DNA from: Treponema bryantii NK4A124
GTDB taxonomy: Bacteria > Spirochaetota > Spirochaetia > Treponematales > Treponemataceae
Direction of reading: 5' to 3'
Assembly: GCF_000421345.1 (NCBI RefSeq)
Contig: NZ_ATWV01000006.1
Location: 124,001 to 188,000, forward strand
DNA length: 64,000 bases
Shown here: positions 63,850-64,000 of the stretch, piece by piece
Layout: each line of letters begins with the position of its first letter
How positions within the stretch are numbered: the first letter of the stretch is position 1
The notes under the pieces: generated by a model
Told to the model about the DNA's origin: nothing
Seen by the model: only the letters and a program-made list of their open reading frames with translations
Databases searched by the model: none
Program-made: the position numbers and the translations under genes

Positions 63850-64000
63850 TTTAATGACTCCTGTTGAAATTGATATTTGAAATTTTATCATCAATAGGAT
63901 TGGGTGTCATTAAAGTAGAAGTTTAAACTAATGTGGATTGATATGAATAACGTTACTTATTTCTCTAGAAATCTATTAATAAGATTCATTATTATTTCTT
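63850..64000. other. No feature seen at the right end
   Basis: AT-rich sequence upstream of the unknown gene; no complete gene, repeat or RNA is recognisable before the window ends. Confidence 0.4.

Noticed and set aside
1-64000. tRNA, rRNA, riboswitch families and prophage modules
   Set aside because: None recognised on reading either strand; a short or divergent RNA gene cannot be excluded without a covariance search.

Overview
The window reads as DNA of a low-to-mid GC, host-associated Treponema-like spirochaete. This is an inference from codon and Shine-Dalgarno style, the Bpt-Aat fusion gene, the many loosely grouped stress and redox genes and the small palindromic repeats; no rRNA, tRNA or ribosomal gene is present to confirm it. 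A plasmid-type replication and partition module sits at 51.4-55.9 kb, so the molecule is best read as a megaplasmid, chromid or chromosome with an integrated replicon. No CRISPR array, tRNA or prophage was seen.

Layout. 1-4.3 kb: a pair of long coiled-coil proteins (the first runs off the left edge), a WYL regulator and two small membrane proteins whose promoters carry the same palindrome. 4.5-10.9 kb: MATE exporter, SMP-30-like lactonase, nucleotidase, a GNAT-pyrophosphatase-like fusion, a three-part flavin reductase and small redox genes. 11-17.9 kb: TetR-controlled hydrolase, then an operon of exported redox proteins, three of which carry the same short palindromic repeat in frame. 18-30 kb: thioesterase, putative glycosidase, TetR/BRO pair, exported flavodoxin, a class M sirtuin with its zinc macrodomain partner, Rrf2 regulator, two-component system and epimerase. 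30.1-31.8 kb: a foreign-looking patch with an EamA protein, a pyrophosphatase-like protein and remnants of an IS256 transposase, a histidine phosphatase and a HAD hydrolase. 32-51 kb: many single genes (flavodoxin, MarR, GNAT, LytTR/DUF3021, hydrolases, nucleotidyltransferase, kinases, RidA, a second WYL regulator, TetR, radical SAM).

51.4-55.9 kb is the replicon core: a left iteron cluster, arfB, an AT-rich heptamer array, parA, a ribbon-helix-helix partner, a RepA-type initiator, then about 1.05 kb of non-coding DNA with three separate families of short repeats, DnaA boxes and an AT-rich segment. Two nearly identical 27-bp palindromes bracket the module. 55.9-59.1 kb is an operon of macrodomain, von Willebrand A, ADP-ribosylglycohydrolase and YunG-like proteins, which suggests ADP-ribose chemistry. 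59-64 kb holds the Bpt-Aat N-degron transferase, DUF72, a DUF523-NUDIX fusion with a truncated copy beside it, and an unknown protein.

Two regulatory themes recur. First, about ten genes have a good -10 box 6-8 bases before the start codon and no Shine-Dalgarno, which predicts leaderless mRNAs. Second, the palindrome ATGACA-N5/6-TGTCAT occurs five times, four of them 10-11 bases upstream of a -10 box, including upstream of a WYL regulator gene.
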